A program made the position numbers and the translations under genes. The notes beneath the pieces are model-generated. The model ran no database searches, was not told the origin of the DNA, and saw nothing but the letters and a program-made list of their open reading frames with translations. Below, one piece after another: positions 19,238-28,888 of a stretch of 64,000 nucleotides of DNA. Position 1 is the stretch's first letter. Each line of letters starts with the position of its first letter. The stretch is from assembly GCF_900104945.1 (NCBI RefSeq), contig NZ_LT629736.1, forward strand, positions 2,108,001 through 2,172,000. The letters run 5' to 3'. The stretch is from Halopseudomonas xinjiangensis. Its GTDB lineage: Bacteria; Pseudomonadota; Gammaproteobacteria; Pseudomonadales; Pseudomonadaceae.

Positions 19238-20062
19238 TCAGCGAGCCTTGTACACGATTCCAGGACTACATTGAACCATCTGGTACAACTCGGGTAATCC
19301 GTTCAGCGCTTCAGATGCTCCTAGCATAAGATAGCCGCCCGGTTTCAGGGTGGCATGGATACGCTTGAGAATGTCCTTCTTCAGATCTGCCGAGAAGTAA
19401 ATCAACACGTTGCGGCAGAACACGATGTCGAACTTGCCAAGCCCGGCATAACTGTCCAGAAGATTCAGCGCTCGAAACTCGACACGCGAGCGAACCGGCT
19501 GTTTCACTGTCCAACGCCCTGGCCCGGCAGCGTCGAAATACCGCGCCAACCGATCCTGCGAAAGCCCACGGGCGACGGACAGGCTGTCGTACTCCGCCGA
19601 CTTGGCCGCACTGAGAATGCTGCCCGACAGATCGGTAGCGACAATTTGCGCGCCGGCCCGTAGCTGGCCGAGATTGCTCCGCTCGAACTCGTCTATGGAC
19701 ATGCTCAGCGAGTACGGCTCCTGGCCCGAAGAACAGGCCGCCGACCAGATGCGCAGCCGTTGCCCGGGGTTGCTCTGGATGAACTCGGGGATAAGCTTGG
19801 TCTTGAGCACCTCGAACGGGTAGACGTCGCGAAACCACAACGTCTCGTTGGTGGTCATGGCGTCGATCACCGATTCGCGCAGCCCGCCACGCGGGTTCGC
19901 CTGAATCCGCGCGATGAGCTCGCCCAATGACTTGATACGTTCCTGCTCGAGGAGCCGATTCAGCCGGCTGGCCACGAGATACTGCTTGTTGTCCCCCAGA
20001 ACGATGCCACAGGCTTTTTCAAGGAAATCCCGGAATTGCTGAAAATCGTTTGCAGAGGTCAC
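19238..20062 (-). CDS. cheR: Chemotaxis protein methyltransferase CheR
   Basis: A 274-residue S-adenosylmethionine-dependent methyltransferase that methylates glutamates of chemoreceptors. A small N-terminal helical domain is followed by the catalytic domain with the SAM-binding segment RIWSAACSSGQEPYSLSM and the later FDIVFCRNVLIYF. The start codon is GTG (20060-20062); no better ATG exists nearby. It lies 32 bp after cheV, in the same orientation and context (cheV-cheR beside flgA-flgM-flgN) as in other Pseudomonas. Confidence 0.93.
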   Translation of the reverse strand: MTSANDFQQFRDFLEKACGIVLGDNKQYLVASRLNRLLEQERIKSLGELIARIQANPRGGLRESVIDAMTTNETLWFRDVYPFEVLKTKLIPEFIQSNPGQRLRIWSAACSSGQEPYSLSMSIDEFERSNLGQLRAGAQIVATDLSGSILSAAKSAEYDSLSVARGLSQDRLARYFDAAGPGRWTVKQPVRSRVEFRALNLLDSYAGLGKFDIVFCRNVLIYFSADLKKDILKRIHATLKPGGYLMLGASEALNGLPELYQMVQCSPGIVYKAR

Positions 20063-20094
20063 TCAACCCGCCCTATCTCATTGATGTGCCGGCA

Positions 20095-21036
20095 TCATGC
20101 GCCTGCAGCGTCGCGCTGGGCATGCAACCGATCGATTACTCGCTTGGCCAGTTCGTCCGGTTTGAACTTGGCAAGGAATTCGTCTGCTCCGACCTTCTTT
20201 ACCATCGCCTGATTGAACACGCCCGATAGCGAAGTGTGCAGCATGATGTGCAGCTTGCTCATCCGCGGATCATTGCGCACTTCGGCGGTCAGCGTATAAC
20301 CGTCCATTTCCGGCATCTCGATATCAGACACCATCATAAGCAGATGTTTCGAGACGTCTTCGCCCCGTTCGGCTAATTCCCGCAGCCAGTCCAACGCCTG
20401 ACGACCATCGTTGAGCGCAACGATTTCAACGCCAACCTCTTGCAGACAGCGTGCAACCTGTTTCCGAGCCACGGTCGAGTCATCGACGATCAACACCTTG
20501 CGCGACACGGCTTCCGCCTGGGTCTGCGCATCAATCACTCCGGCGGAAATGTTTTCTACGGTCGGCACTACTTCGGCGAGAATCTTCTCCACGTCAATGA
20601 TTTCAACCGTTTTGTCATCTACCCGCGTCACTGCGGTCAGGTAATGATCGCGACCGGTGCCACGTGGCGGCGGATGGATCTCGGACCAGTTCATGTTGAC
20701 GATGCGCTCTACCGAGCGAACCAGGAACCCCTGAACCCGATAGTTGTATTCGGTAATAATGACAAAGGCAGTGCTGAGATCACTCAGCCCCGGCCCACCG
20801 GTAGCCTTGTTCAGGTCGATGATTGGCAACGTGCCGCCGCGGATATGCGCGACACCGCGAACGACCGGGTTCAGCTTCGGCAACAAGGTCAGTTTGGGGC
20901 ATTGCAGCACCTCTTTGACCTTGAAAACGTTGATGCCATATAGCTGATTGCCGGCTAGCCGGAACAGCAGTAATTCAAGTCTATTCTGTCCGACCAGCTG
21001 GGTACGCTGGTTGACCGAGTCCATAACGCCAGCCAT
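20095..21036 (-). CDS. cheV: Chemotaxis coupling protein CheV (CheW-receiver fusion)
   Basis: A 313-residue fusion of a CheW-like coupling domain (about 15-160) and a response-regulator receiver domain (about 180-305). The receiver shows the acidic pair VDDS, the phosphorylation site in VSDIEMPEMDG and the conserved lysine in FLAKF. The start at 21036 (MAGVMDSVNQRTQ) was preferred over a 76-codon upstream extension, because GAGGAGG lies 7 bp before it and the extra stretch is not protein-like. It is divergent from flgA. Confidence 0.93.
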   Translation of the reverse strand: MAGVMDSVNQRTQLVGQNRLELLLFRLAGNQLYGINVFKVKEVLQCPKLTLLPKLNPVVRGVAHIRGGTLPIIDLNKATGGPGLSDLSTAFVIITEYNYRVQGFLVRSVERIVNMNWSEIHPPPRGTGRDHYLTAVTRVDDKTVEIIDVEKILAEVVPTVENISAGVIDAQTQAEAVSRKVLIVDDSTVARKQVARCLQEVGVEIVALNDGRQALDWLRELAERGEDVSKHLLMMVSDIEMPEMDGYTLTAEVRNDPRMSKLHIMLHTSLSGVFNQAMVKKVGADEFLAKFKPDELAKRVIDRLHAQRDAAGA

Positions 21037-21138
21037 GGGCGCCTCCTCGTTATTACGCGCGGCGGTACGTTTCTTGCTTCCGCTACAGGAAAGCGACAGT
21101 AACTTGGCGCCACCCGTTTTGTCATCAGGGCTAATTGT

Positions 21139-21852
21139 ATGCGTTTTATCAGGCACTGCGCGGCGTTGGCGATATTTTTTTCCGCCGGCTCCTCCGCGAA
21201 TCCTCTGATCGAACAGCTTATCGGCACGACCGAGGCTTTTCTTGAGGAACAAGCCGAACGTCATGTTTCGGCGAGCGCTCGCGACGCCCGCTACGAGATC
21301 GAAGTCGGGCGATTGGACCCCCGTTTGCGGCTACCTCTTTGCCCGCCGGAGGCCATCGCAGCGACACTGGAAAGTCCCGCTGCACCCGTCGGCCGGGTGA
21401 CGGTACGGGTGAGCTGTGAGAGCGACGAGGCACGTTGGCGGCTCTTCGTGCCGGCCAAGGTGAGCCTCTTCGAGCAGGTGCTGGTTACCCGGCGTCCGCT
21501 CGCACGGCATGAAGTCATCCAGCCGACCGACATGGCGTTGCTGGAAAGAGATGTGGGCCTACTCGGCGATCAATATCTCACCGATCCTGCACAGGCCCTG
21601 GGCAAGCGAGCAAAGCGCCAGCTACCCGGCGACACGGTAATCGGATCCAATCATCTGGAAAACGATGAAGTGGTCAAGCGTGGCGACAAGGTGGTAATCA
21701 GCGCAGCGAACAGCCAGATTTCGGTGCGCATGCCAGGAGAAGCCCTGCAGGCCGGAACTGTAGGCAGCCAGATCCGCGTGCGAAACACGCGCTCCGGGAG
21801 GGTCGTCACAGCGAGGATTATCGCGCCCGGGCAGGTAGAAGTAGCGATGTGA
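21139..21852 (+). CDS. flgA: P-ring assembly chaperone FlgA
   Basis: A 237-residue periplasmic protein with a cleavable signal peptide (MRFIRHCAALAIFFSAGSSA). The C-terminal SAF-like domain includes LARHEVIQPTDMALLE and the end (RVRNTRSGRVVTARIIAPGQ) typical of FlgA. It helps FlgI polymerise into the P ring. Divergent from cheV with a 102-bp shared upstream region. flgM follows after 155 bp and has its own promoter. Confidence 0.93.
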   Translation: MRFIRHCAALAIFFSAGSSANPLIEQLIGTTEAFLEEQAERHVSASARDARYEIEVGRLDPRLRLPLCPPEAIAATLESPAAPVGRVTVRVSCESDEARWRLFVPAKVSLFEQVLVTRRPLARHEVIQPTDMALLERDVGLLGDQYLTDPAQALGKRAKRQLPGDTVIGSNHLENDEVVKRGDKVVISAANSQISVRMPGEALQAGTVGSQIRVRNTRSGRVVTARIIAPGQVEVAM

Positions 21853-21940
21853 CCGGCGAACCGTTTCGGCTATACTGCTGTCCGATATCCAGAAGCTTCG
21901 CAGAAGCCTGCAACGTGATTCAGGTCGCATAGTTTTTTCC

Positions 21941-21967
21941 TAAAGTTTTTCCTGCATCGGCCGTTAC
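21941..21967 (+). promoter_or_regulatory. Sigma-28 (FliA) promoter of flgM
   Basis: TAAAGTTT (21941-21948), an 11-bp spacer and GCCGTTAC (21960-21967) match the FliA consensus TAAAGTTT-N11-GCCGATAA at 14 of 16 positions. It lies 40 bp before the flgM start. This gives the expected feedback loop, in which FliA drives its own anti-sigma factor. Confidence 0.88.
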
Positions 21968-22007
21968 TGATGTTAGTAAAACATTCAAAGTTCTGAGGAC
22001 CTGTAGA

Positions 22008-22334
22008 ATGGTTATTGACTTCAACGCCCCTAACGGAGCCAACAATAGCGGTCGGACCGGCCAGGCTGGTGCGTCCTCCGTCAAGCGCGATTCCGATGTA
22101 GAGAATGCCCGCGGTGCGGAGAAGACTCCGGAGCAGAAGCAGCCGGTCGGCGAGTCGTCGGTCAAGCTGAGCGAGCAGGCACAACAATTGAAATCGATAG
22201 AAGAACGTCTGCGCCAGCTGCCCGAGGTGGATAACGAGCGTGTCGCTCAGATTCGCCAGGCCGTGGCAGATGGCAGCTACAAGCCGGATAGCAGCCGCAT
22301 TGCGGACAAGCTCCTGGCGCTGGAAACCCGCTAA
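22008..22334 (+). CDS. flgM: Anti-sigma-28 factor FlgM
   Basis: A 108-residue largely unstructured protein that holds FliA inactive until it is exported through the finished hook. The N terminus (MVIDFNAPNGANN) and the C-terminal FliA-binding half (VKLSEQAQQLKSIEERL, then RVAQIRQAVADGSYKPDSSR) fit the family. It lies between flgA and flgN and carries its own sigma-28 promoter. Confidence 0.94.
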   Translation: MVIDFNAPNGANNSGRTGQAGASSVKRDSDVENARGAEKTPEQKQPVGESSVKLSEQAQQLKSIEERLRQLPEVDNERVAQIRQAVADGSYKPDSSRIADKLLALETR

Positions 22335-22374
22335 GGTTCCGGTTTCTGATGGCCACGGTCAGTGGAGATGACAG

Positions 22375-22836
22375 ATGATCGATCTGCAAACAATATTCGA
22401 CCAGGCCGTCCAGGATTGTCAGCTGTTTCTCGAGCTTCTTGACCGCGAGCAGGATGCGCTTGCTCGTCATGATATGACCGAGCTGGAACGCTTGCTCGAC
22501 GCCAAGTCTCCCATCATCAAGGCGCTCTCTCTGCATGACCAGGCCATCGCCGGTTGGTGCCAACAGGCTGGAAAACAGGCTGAGCAGACCATGGAAGGCT
22601 TCATCGACTCGCTCGGGCAGCCACAGCTGCGCCAGGACTACGAGGCGTTCCGCGCTGCCTTGCTGCGCTGCCAGGATGCCAATCAACGTAATGCCAGACT
22701 GGTCCGCCACAGCCAGCATGCAACCACCCATCTCATCGATCTGCTACGTAATCAGGGCGAGTCGAGCCAGAGCGTCTACGATCGCCAGGGGCTGACCAGC
22801 CGCGCCGGCTCGCAGCGCCCGCTAACCAAAGCCTGA
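22375..22836 (+). CDS. flgN: Export chaperone FlgN
   Basis: A 153-residue, almost all-helical cytoplasmic protein, expected to escort FlgK and FlgL to the export gate. It begins MIDLQTIFDQAVQDCQLFLE with a GGAGATGAC ribosome site. The RHDMTELERLLDAKSPIIKA block is typical of FlgN. There are 40 bp from the flgM stop, so probably one transcript. Confidence 0.9.
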   Translation: MIDLQTIFDQAVQDCQLFLELLDREQDALARHDMTELERLLDAKSPIIKALSLHDQAIAGWCQQAGKQAEQTMEGFIDSLGQPQLRQDYEAFRAALLRCQDANQRNARLVRHSQHATTHLIDLLRNQGESSQSVYDRQGLTSRAGSQRPLTKA

Positions 22837-22901
22837 CTGGCCGCTTCGGATAACCATCATGTGTACCGCCTTGCTGTATAGTAGCGGCACAATCACAACG
22901 G

Positions 22902-23666
22902 ATGTCGAGAGCCAGCAGTACCATGCTATTTGAACAGGAAGTGGGTCCTCAGCCCCCTCGGGACGTTCGTTCCCAGATCGAAATCACCTCGCTCTTGAAG
23001 ACGCTACAACAGTCGCGCGACCCACTTATGGTGACCTTCTCTGAGCGGGCGCAGAAGTTTCAGAGCTTCATCGTCAATATCGACTCCGCCTCAGGGATGC
23101 TTTGGATCGACGAGCTGATCCCACGCGAAGGCGACCGCTACGTCGAACAAGGAGAGTCCTTTCGCATCGATGCGTGGCATGAAGGGGTTCATATGCGCTG
23201 GAGCTGCGCAGGTGCGCAGAAAGTTGTGTTCGAAAACGCTCCCGCGTACAGCGCGCCGCTTCCCGCAGACATGATCTACCACCAGAAACGCGGGGCGTTT
23301 CGTGCTGCCGTACATCGTTCGCTTGAGACGAAGGTGGGCCTGATCAAGCAACAACGCCAACATCAGATTCTCGGGGAGCTTGCGGACATCTCCGCGACAG
23401 GCTGTAAAGCGCGCTTCGTTGGCGACTTGCGCAATCAGGTAACCCCCGGAGAGCTGCACGAACAAAGCTTCGTCGAACTGCCCGATGCAGGTCGCATCGG
23501 CCTGACGGTAGAAGTCCGCCATATCGTTTACGACGAAGCCGCGGGCGAAAGCCACGTCGGTTTACGCTTCCATCAGCCCCCACCCAGCGCTCAACGACAG
23601 ATAGATAGGTACGTCAACACGCTACAGCGCGAAGCGCGGCGCCTTGAGAAAGAAGATCTGTTTTAA
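22902..23666 (+). CDS. flgZ: c-di-GMP-binding flagellar brake protein, YcgR/FlgZ type
   Basis: A 254-residue protein with an N-terminal YcgR-like domain and a C-terminal PilZ domain. The two c-di-GMP motifs are intact: RGAFR (residues 130-134) and DISATG (162-167). Proteins of this kind sit on the motor/stator when loaded with c-di-GMP and slow swimming. The start could instead be the ATG at 22923 (MLFEQEVGPQ), 21 bp downstream; neither start has a strong ribosome site. Its place after flgMN matches P. aeruginosa PA3353. Confidence 0.88.
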   Translation: MSRASSTMLFEQEVGPQPPRDVRSQIEITSLLKTLQQSRDPLMVTFSERAQKFQSFIVNIDSASGMLWIDELIPREGDRYVEQGESFRIDAWHEGVHMRWSCAGAQKVVFENAPAYSAPLPADMIYHQKRGAFRAAVHRSLETKVGLIKQQRQHQILGELADISATGCKARFVGDLRNQVTPGELHEQSFVELPDAGRIGLTVEVRHIVYDEAAGESHVGLRFHQPPPSAQRQIDRYVNTLQREARRLEKEDLF

Positions 23667-23669
23667 GCT

Positions 23670-24983
23670 TCAGGCAGGACGATGCTCGTCTTCGTCCTGC
23701 CGACGCGCGCTGTACGCGTCCCCTTCGTCCAGCATCTGCTCTGCCACAATGTGCTCATCGACTCGCGGATCGATAGCCGCAGCCAACGGCGAGCTGACCA
23801 GGTTACCTGCAGCAGGCATATAGTGGATCGGTGCCTCTTCGACCAGATGCTCACCCGTCACCCGACCCGGGCGAACCTGTAGTGACAGCAGCAGCGTGCA
23901 GACGCCCATGAACAGATAAAGCGCCTGCGGACCCCAAAATTTCATCACCGTCGAACCAAGCAGCGGCCCGACACTCGCCCCCAAACCGAAAGTGACCAGC
24001 AACATCGCCGATAGCAGAACCCTCTGCTCCTGTTCGACATGATCGTTCGCCAGAGCGACAGCGAGAGGATAAAGGGTGAACGCCAGAATGCCGAACAACC
24101 CTGTCATCAACATCAACCCTGATTCCGGCAGAACCGCCACGGCAATGATGAACACCACGCCCGTGAGCACTATGGCGTTCAGCTGAATCATCCGACTGCG
24201 GTCCAGACGATCGGACAGCCACCCAACCGGCCATTGAGCCAGAAGCCCGGCACCGATAGTGACCGCCATGAAGATACCCACATCGGACGTAGCCAACCCT
24301 ACTGAACTGGCGAACACCGGAGCGAGGCCGTAGAACGCGCCCAGCAGAATGCCGGAGACCGCGATCGTACTGAGGGCGAGCGGGACACGCTCGATAAAGA
24401 ACTTGACCTTAAGCGGCGCAGGATGCAGCGGCGCGGGGTGGATGCGGTTGGTCACGGCTACCGGTACCAGGCATAGCGAGAAACACATCGCCACAAGCAG
24501 GATATGGCGCAGGTCCAATTCGGGCATGACCGCCAGCACCACCTGACCGCATGCGAGACCAAGAAAGGTCACGACCATATAAGCAGCAAACACCCGCCCT
24601 CGCTGGTGCGACTCGGCCTGCTCGTTCAACCAGCTTTCCAATACCATGTACTGGCACATCATCGCCATGCCGACCAGAAACCGGAGTGCCAGCCAGACCT
24701 GCACGTCATCCGACAAGGCATGGCCGATTACCGAAGCAGTGACGACTCCCGCGCTAGCGACAAAAGCACGAATATGGCCAACCCTGGCTATCAACCGATG
24801 CCCTACCCAGCCGCCCATGACCAGACCGACGTAATAGCCGGTCATGAGAATACCGATCCATACCTCGCTCACGCCTTCCCCGGAAAGCCGCAGACCTATG
24901 TAAGTACTGAGCAGGCCACTCCCCGTCAACATGAGAAGCGTGGCGAAATACAGGGAAGAAAAAGCGGCAAACGTGCTGGACAT
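23670..24983 (-). CDS. MFS transporter, YcaD-like
   Basis: A 437-residue major facilitator with twelve hydrophobic segments; the N half has the GYYVGLVMGGWVGHRLIARV motif A-like loop between helices 2 and 3. The hydrophilic tail after residue ~375 is longer than usual and rich in Asp, Glu and Arg. A clear AGGAG ribosome site precedes the start. It is convergent with flgZ, with only 3 bp between stop codons. Resemblance is closest to the YcaD group of uncharacterised drug-efflux-like carriers. The substrate is unknown. Confidence 0.82.
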   Translation of the reverse strand: MSSTFAAFSSLYFATLLMLTGSGLLSTYIGLRLSGEGVSEVWIGILMTGYYVGLVMGGWVGHRLIARVGHIRAFVASAGVVTASVIGHALSDDVQVWLALRFLVGMAMMCQYMVLESWLNEQAESHQRGRVFAAYMVVTFLGLACGQVVLAVMPELDLRHILLVAMCFSLCLVPVAVTNRIHPAPLHPAPLKVKFFIERVPLALSTIAVSGILLGAFYGLAPVFASSVGLATSDVGIFMAVTIGAGLLAQWPVGWLSDRLDRSRMIQLNAIVLTGVVFIIAVAVLPESGLMLMTGLFGILAFTLYPLAVALANDHVEQEQRVLLSAMLLVTFGLGASVGPLLGSTVMKFWGPQALYLFMGVCTLLLSLQVRPGRVTGEHLVEEAPIHYMPAAGNLVSSPLAAAIDPRVDEHIVAEQMLDEGDAYSARRQDEDEHRPA

Positions 24984-25112
24984 CTATACTCCTGGAGCAC
25001 TGGAAGCGACGGTACGGACCGCCTGCAACCATAAGGTCGCCGGGCCGAGAGGCCTGCGGTAAGAAAGTAGTGGTTCGACTTGGGCCGCATAGGCGAGTTC
25101 CAGCCCAAATGC

Positions 25113-25139
25113 AAAAGGCCCGGCTAAGCCAGGCCCTTT
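25113..25139 (-). terminator. Probable terminator of tRNA-Arg(CCU)
   Basis: Twelve-base arms at 25113-25124 and 25128-25139 around a 3-nt loop pair almost completely (AAAGGGCCTGGC with GCCGGGCCTTTT on the minus strand, using G-U pairs). A short T run ends the structure. It begins 6 bp beyond the tRNA 3' end. Confidence 0.6.
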
Positions 25140-25144
25140 GAGTA

Positions 25145-25221
25145 TGGTGCGCGAGCCCGGATTCGAACCGGGGACCTACCGCTTAGGAGGCGGTTGCTCT
25201 ATCCAGCTGAGCTACAAGCGC
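25145..25221 (-). tRNA. tRNA-Arg(CCU)
   Basis: A 77-nt cloverleaf on the minus strand with encoded CCA. The D arm (GCTC..GAGC), the anticodon arm ACCGC-CTCCTAA-GCGGT (anticodon CCU) and the T arm CCCGG-TTCGAAT-CCGGG are all good. The acceptor arm is unusual: GCGCTTG against CTCGCGC leaves U5-C68 and U6-U67 unpaired in the middle of the stem. See the findings. Confidence 0.85.
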
Positions 25222-25223
25222 AC

Positions 25224-25526
25224 TAAATCGTATGAAGGGCCGCATCTTACCGCACGCAACCGACGCTCGCCAGCGGAGTGAACTTACCAGCAAAATGCTG
25301 TTAAAATGCCATCCGTCTGAATCCCGTCACAAAACCCAGACATTTTTCTGTCGCGCGCTTCAAATATCTAAAAAAATAGGTATAAAGAGAAGTAATTGGG
25401 CTGAATGTGTTGTCAGCATGATAAGGGAGACCGTTCCCACGAAAAGCGGGCGTACTGGTGGCAGGAAGCCATGAGAGTCTTACTGGCCAGCATCGATTAC
25501 ACAATTTAGAGCGATTTTGTTGCCCT
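25224..25526 (+). promoter_or_regulatory. amrZ upstream region (gene-free, about 300 bp)
   Basis: This AT-rich stretch holds no credible gene. The best promoter-like pair is TTCAAA (25359-25364) and TATAAA (25381-25386), 16 bp apart, which would give an untranslated leader of about 130 nt ahead of amrZ. A GAACTT at 25280-25285 recalls the AlgU (sigma-22) -35 element, but no matching -10 element is correctly spaced. AmrZ proteins repress their own genes in P. aeruginosa, so operators are expected here; I could not place them with confidence. Confidence 0.4.
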
Positions 25527-25844
25527 ATGAAAACTGCAATCCAACACTATACGAGCAGAACCGCGGACAAGTTTGTGGTTCGGCTACCGCAAGGCATGCG
25601 CGACCGCATCGCTGAGGTGGCTAAGCAGCATCACCGCAGCATGAACTCTGAAATCATCGCCCGGCTCGAACACAGCTTGCTGGACCTGCCGACACTTCCC
25701 GAACAACCGTCCCGGCAGGCGCTGAATGATCAACAACTCGATGCGCTGAGCCACCCTGAGCGAGAACTGCTCGTGCGCTTCCGTGAGATGAGTCGCAGAC
25801 AGCAGAACGCACTATTGGCTCTGCTGGCGGCGGAAGCGAGCTGA
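25527..25844 (+). CDS. amrZ: Ribbon-helix-helix regulator AmrZ (AlgZ)
   Basis: A 105-residue Arc-type DNA-binding protein. The block [20 protein letters not shown] followed by [18 protein letters not shown] is nearly identical to that of P. aeruginosa AmrZ. There AmrZ activates algD, represses fleQ and its own gene, and adjusts c-di-GMP. I placed the start at 25527 ([15 protein letters not shown]); an upstream in-frame extension is not family-like. The C-terminal tetramerisation region ([20 protein letters not shown]) is present. A strong terminator follows directly. Confidence 0.92.
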   Translation: MKTAIQHYTSRTADKFVVRLPQGMRDRIAEVAKQHHRSMNSEIIARLEHSLLDLPTLPEQPSRQALNDQQLDALSHPERELLVRFREMSRRQQNALLALLAAEAS

Positions 25845-25852
25845 AAACCGAA

Positions 25853-25890
25853 CCATAAAAAAACCGCTCCTGGGAGCGGTTTTTTTATGG
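25853..25890. terminator. Bidirectional terminator between amrZ and oadB
   Basis: A perfect inverted repeat with 18-bp arms (25853-25870 and 25873-25890) around a 2-nt centre. The GC-rich core CCGCTCC/GGAGCGG is flanked by seven A and seven T residues, so it terminates in both directions. It serves amrZ from the left and oadB from the right. Confidence 0.95.
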
Positions 25891-25915
25891 CCGGCGATAG
25901 CATCACCGGCTTCTC

Positions 25916-27052
25916 TTAGCCTACGAAGTTGAGCAGAACCCCCGCTGCAACCGCCGAGCCGATGACCCCTGCGACGTTCGGACCCATCGCGTGCATCAGC
26001 AGGAAGTTCTGCGGGTTCGACTCCAGACCAACCTTGTTCGACACCCGCGCAGCCATCGGCACTGCCGACACCCCGGCCGAACCGATCAGCGGATTGATCG
26101 CCTGCTTGCTGACTGCGTTCATCAGCTTGGCCATCAGTACCCCCGCTGCCGTGCCTGCGCAGAATGCGATCATCCCCAGGACCAGAATACCGAGGGTCTT
26201 GAGCTGCAGGAACGCCTCGGATGACAGCTTGGAACCCACCGCAAGACCCAGACCGATGGTGACGATGTTGATCAGCGCATTACGCGTGGTGTCAGCCAGA
26301 CGCTCCACAACCCCAGACTCGCGCATGAGGTTACCAAAGCACAGGAAACCAACCAGCGGCGCAGCGTCCGGGAGCAGCAAGCCTACCAGCATCAACAGAA
26401 CCAGCGGGAACATGATCTTCTCGGTTTTGCTAACCACGCGAAGCTGCGTCATGACGATCGCTCGCTCCTTTTCGTTGGTCAGTGCCCGCATGATCGGCGG
26501 CTGCAATAGAGGCACCAGCGCCATATACGAGTAGGCCGCTACCGCAATGGGGCCAAGCAGATCAGGTGCCAGCTTGGACGTCACAAAGATGGAGGTCGGA
26601 CCGTCCGCGCCACCAATGATCGCGATCGAAGCGGCCTCCTTCAATGTGAACTCGAAGCCCGGAATGCTGTAGGCGGTTAGCGCGATAGCACCCAATAGCG
26701 TCCCAAAAATACCGAACTGAGCCGCAGCGCCCAGCAGAAGCGTGCGAGGATTGGCCAACATCGGACCGAAGTCGGTCATTGCACCTACGCCCATGAAGAT
26801 GAGCAAAGGGAAGACGCTCGTAGGCAGACCTACCTCGTAGATGAGATGAAGTATGCCGGTTCCTTCCGCCATGTTCGCAACCGGGAGGTTCGCCAGAATG
26901 CCGCCGAAGCCGATCGGGATCAGCAGCAAAGGTTCGAACCCCTTGCGGATAGCCAGATAGACCAGCGCGAAACAGACGACGATCATTACAATCTGGCCGG
27001 GCTCGATGTGATACAGCCCAGTGGTATGCCACAACTGGAGAAGCTTCTCCAT
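25916..27052 (-). CDS. oadB: Oxaloacetate decarboxylase, Na+-pump beta subunit
   Basis: A 378-residue membrane protein that couples decarboxylation of carboxybiotin to Na+ export. Conserved segments are the Asp-containing [20 protein letters not shown], thought to bind Na+, and the late [24 protein letters not shown] block (here [20 protein letters not shown]). It is the third gene of oadG-oadA-oadB, 11 bp after oadA, and is followed by a bidirectional terminator. Confidence 0.94.
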   Translation of the reverse strand: MEKLLQLWHTTGLYHIEPGQIVMIVVCFALVYLAIRKGFEPLLLIPIGFGGILANLPVANMAEGTGILHLIYEVGLPTSVFPLLIFMGVGAMTDFGPMLANPRTLLLGAAAQFGIFGTLLGAIALTAYSIPGFEFTLKEAASIAIIGGADGPTSIFVTSKLAPDLLGPIAVAAYSYMALVPLLQPPIMRALTNEKERAIVMTQLRVVSKTEKIMFPLVLLMLVGLLLPDAAPLVGFLCFGNLMRESGVVERLADTTRNALINIVTIGLGLAVGSKLSSEAFLQLKTLGILVLGMIAFCAGTAAGVLMAKLMNAVSKQAINPLIGSAGVSAVPMAARVSNKVGLESNPQNFLLMHAMGPNVAGVIGSAVAAGVLLNFVG

Positions 27053-27063
27053 GACTGTCTCCC

Positions 27064-28842
27064 TTAGCCTATCGTCAGCAGAGTGTCACCGACCTGTACC
27101 GCGTCGCCGACCTTCACGTTGACGGTACCGACCGTACCGGCTTTGACAGCCCGTACCTCGGTTTCCATTTTCATGGCTTCGAGGATCATGACCACCTCGC
27201 CCTCATCCACTGCATCGCCGGGCTGTACCAGAACCTTGAAGATATTGCCGGCAAGTGGAGCGGTCTGAGGAGTGCCTTCTCCAACCGGTGCGCCAACTGG
27301 CGCCGCGGAGGACGTTCCGCCACCCAGAGTCTTGATTCCAGTGATGTCGCCGCCATCGGAAACCTGGACAACGAAATCCTTGCCGTTGACGTTGACGGTG
27401 TACACCTCGGGCTCGCCTGGCTTGCCGGCGGGCGCCGCCTCGTTACCGGTAGGTACCGGCTCGAACGCGTCGGGATTGCCGCGGTTCTCCAGAAACTTCA
27501 GACCGATCTGCGGGAACAGAGCGTAGGTCAGCACGTCGTCGATTTCGTCGCTGGCCAGCTTGATGTTCTTTTCCTTCGCCAGTCCGCGGAGCTCTGCAGT
27601 GAGCTTGTCCATTTCCGGCTCCAACAGATCGGCCGGACGGCAGGTGATCTCTTCAGCACCATCGAGGACGCGAGCCTGCAGCTCGCGGTTGAAAGCGGCC
27701 GGCGCTGCACCGTATTCCCCCTTGAGGATACCCGCAGTTTCCTTGGTGATCGATTTGTAGCGCTCACCGGTGAGTACGTTGATGACCGCTTGAGTACCAA
27801 CGATCTGGGACGTCGGCGTTACCAGTGGAATGAAGCCCAGGTCTTCGCGTACGCGCGGAATCTCGGAAAGCACTTCGTCGAACTTGTCGCCTGCGCCCTG
27901 CTCTTTCAGCTGACTTTCCATATTGGTGAGCATGCCGCCAGGGACCTGCGCAACCAGAATGCGTGAATCGACGCCTTTGAGGTTGCCTTCGAACTTGGCG
28001 TATTTTTTCCGCACTTCGCGGAAATACGCAGCGCATTCTTCAAGCAGCTCGAGATTCAGCCCAGTGTCACGTTCAGTGTTCTGGAAGATCGCCACGACCG
28101 ATTCGGTCGGCGAGTGTCCGTAGGTCATCGATAGCGAGGAGATGGCGGTGTCGACGTTGTCGATCCCCGCTTCTGCTGCCTTTAGAATGGCGGCAGTGGA
28201 CAGTCCCGCCGTAGCGTGGCACTGCATGTGAACCGGAATGCTCAGCGTCGACTTCAGTCGGCTGACGAGATCGAAGGCGATGTAGGGGTTCAGAATCCCG
28301 GCCATGTCCTTGATGGCGATGGAGTCGGCGCCCTGATCTTCGATGGTCTTGGCCAGGTCTACCCACATTTGCACCGTATGCACCGGGCTGGTGGTGTAGG
28401 AAATCGTGCCCTGGGCATGCTTGCCCTGCTTCTTGACTGCCTTCAGTGCAGTTTCCAGATTACGCGGGTCATTCATCGCATCGAAGACGCGAAACACGTC
28501 GACACCGTTTACCGCGGCACGCTCGACGAATCGCTCTACCACGTCGTCAGCATAGTGACGGTAGCCGAGCAGGTTCTGACCACGCAGAAGCATTTGCTGG
28601 CGGGTATTGGGCATGGCGCGTTTGAGTTCACGGATACGCTCCCAGGGATCTTCGCCCAGGTAGCGAATGCAGGCGTCGAATGTGGCGCCGCCCCAGGATT
28701 CAACCGACCAGAATCCGACCTGATCGAGCTTGCCGGCGATCGGCAACATGTCGTCAAGACGCATACGGGTGGCGAGGATCGATTGGTGCGCATCCCGCAG
28801 GATGACGTCCGTGATGCCCAACGGCTTTTTAGTATCGGTCAT
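27064..28842 (-). CDS. oadA: Oxaloacetate decarboxylase alpha subunit (biotin carrier)
   Basis: A 592-residue cytoplasmic subunit. The N-terminal carboxyltransferase domain (about 1-300) starts with the metal-site segment [19 protein letters not shown]. The conserved PYC_OADA domain follows, then a linker rich in Ala and Gly, and a C-terminal biotinyl domain with EAMKMET, in which Lys558 carries biotin. It moves the carboxyl group of oxaloacetate to biotin, and OadB then releases CO2 and pumps Na+. Pyruvate carboxylase B subunits are related, but the oadG and oadB neighbours settle the assignment. Confidence 0.95.
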   Translation of the reverse strand: MTDTKKPLGITDVILRDAHQSILATRMRLDDMLPIAGKLDQVGFWSVESWGGATFDACIRYLGEDPWERIRELKRAMPNTRQQMLLRGQNLLGYRHYADDVVERFVERAAVNGVDVFRVFDAMNDPRNLETALKAVKKQGKHAQGTISYTTSPVHTVQMWVDLAKTIEDQGADSIAIKDMAGILNPYIAFDLVSRLKSTLSIPVHMQCHATAGLSTAAILKAAEAGIDNVDTAISSLSMTYGHSPTESVVAIFQNTERDTGLNLELLEECAAYFREVRKKYAKFEGNLKGVDSRILVAQVPGGMLTNMESQLKEQGAGDKFDEVLSEIPRVREDLGFIPLVTPTSQIVGTQAVINVLTGERYKSITKETAGILKGEYGAAPAAFNRELQARVLDGAEEITCRPADLLEPEMDKLTAELRGLAKEKNIKLASDEIDDVLTYALFPQIGLKFLENRGNPDAFEPVPTGNEAAPAGKPGEPEVYTVNVNGKDFVVQVSDGGDITGIKTLGGGTSSAAPVGAPVGEGTPQTAPLAGNIFKVLVQPGDAVDEGEVVMILEAMKMETEVRAVKAGTVGTVNVKVGDAVQVGDTLLTIG

Positions 28843-28888
28843 AGTCTTATGGCCTTTGTGATTTTAATAATGATGCTGCGCAAGGTGG

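Noticed and set aside
25280..25320. Possible AlgU (sigma-22) promoter ahead of amrZ, starting GAACTT
   Set aside because: The TCTGA that could serve as -10 lies about 30 bp away instead of 16-17, so the spacing is wrong.
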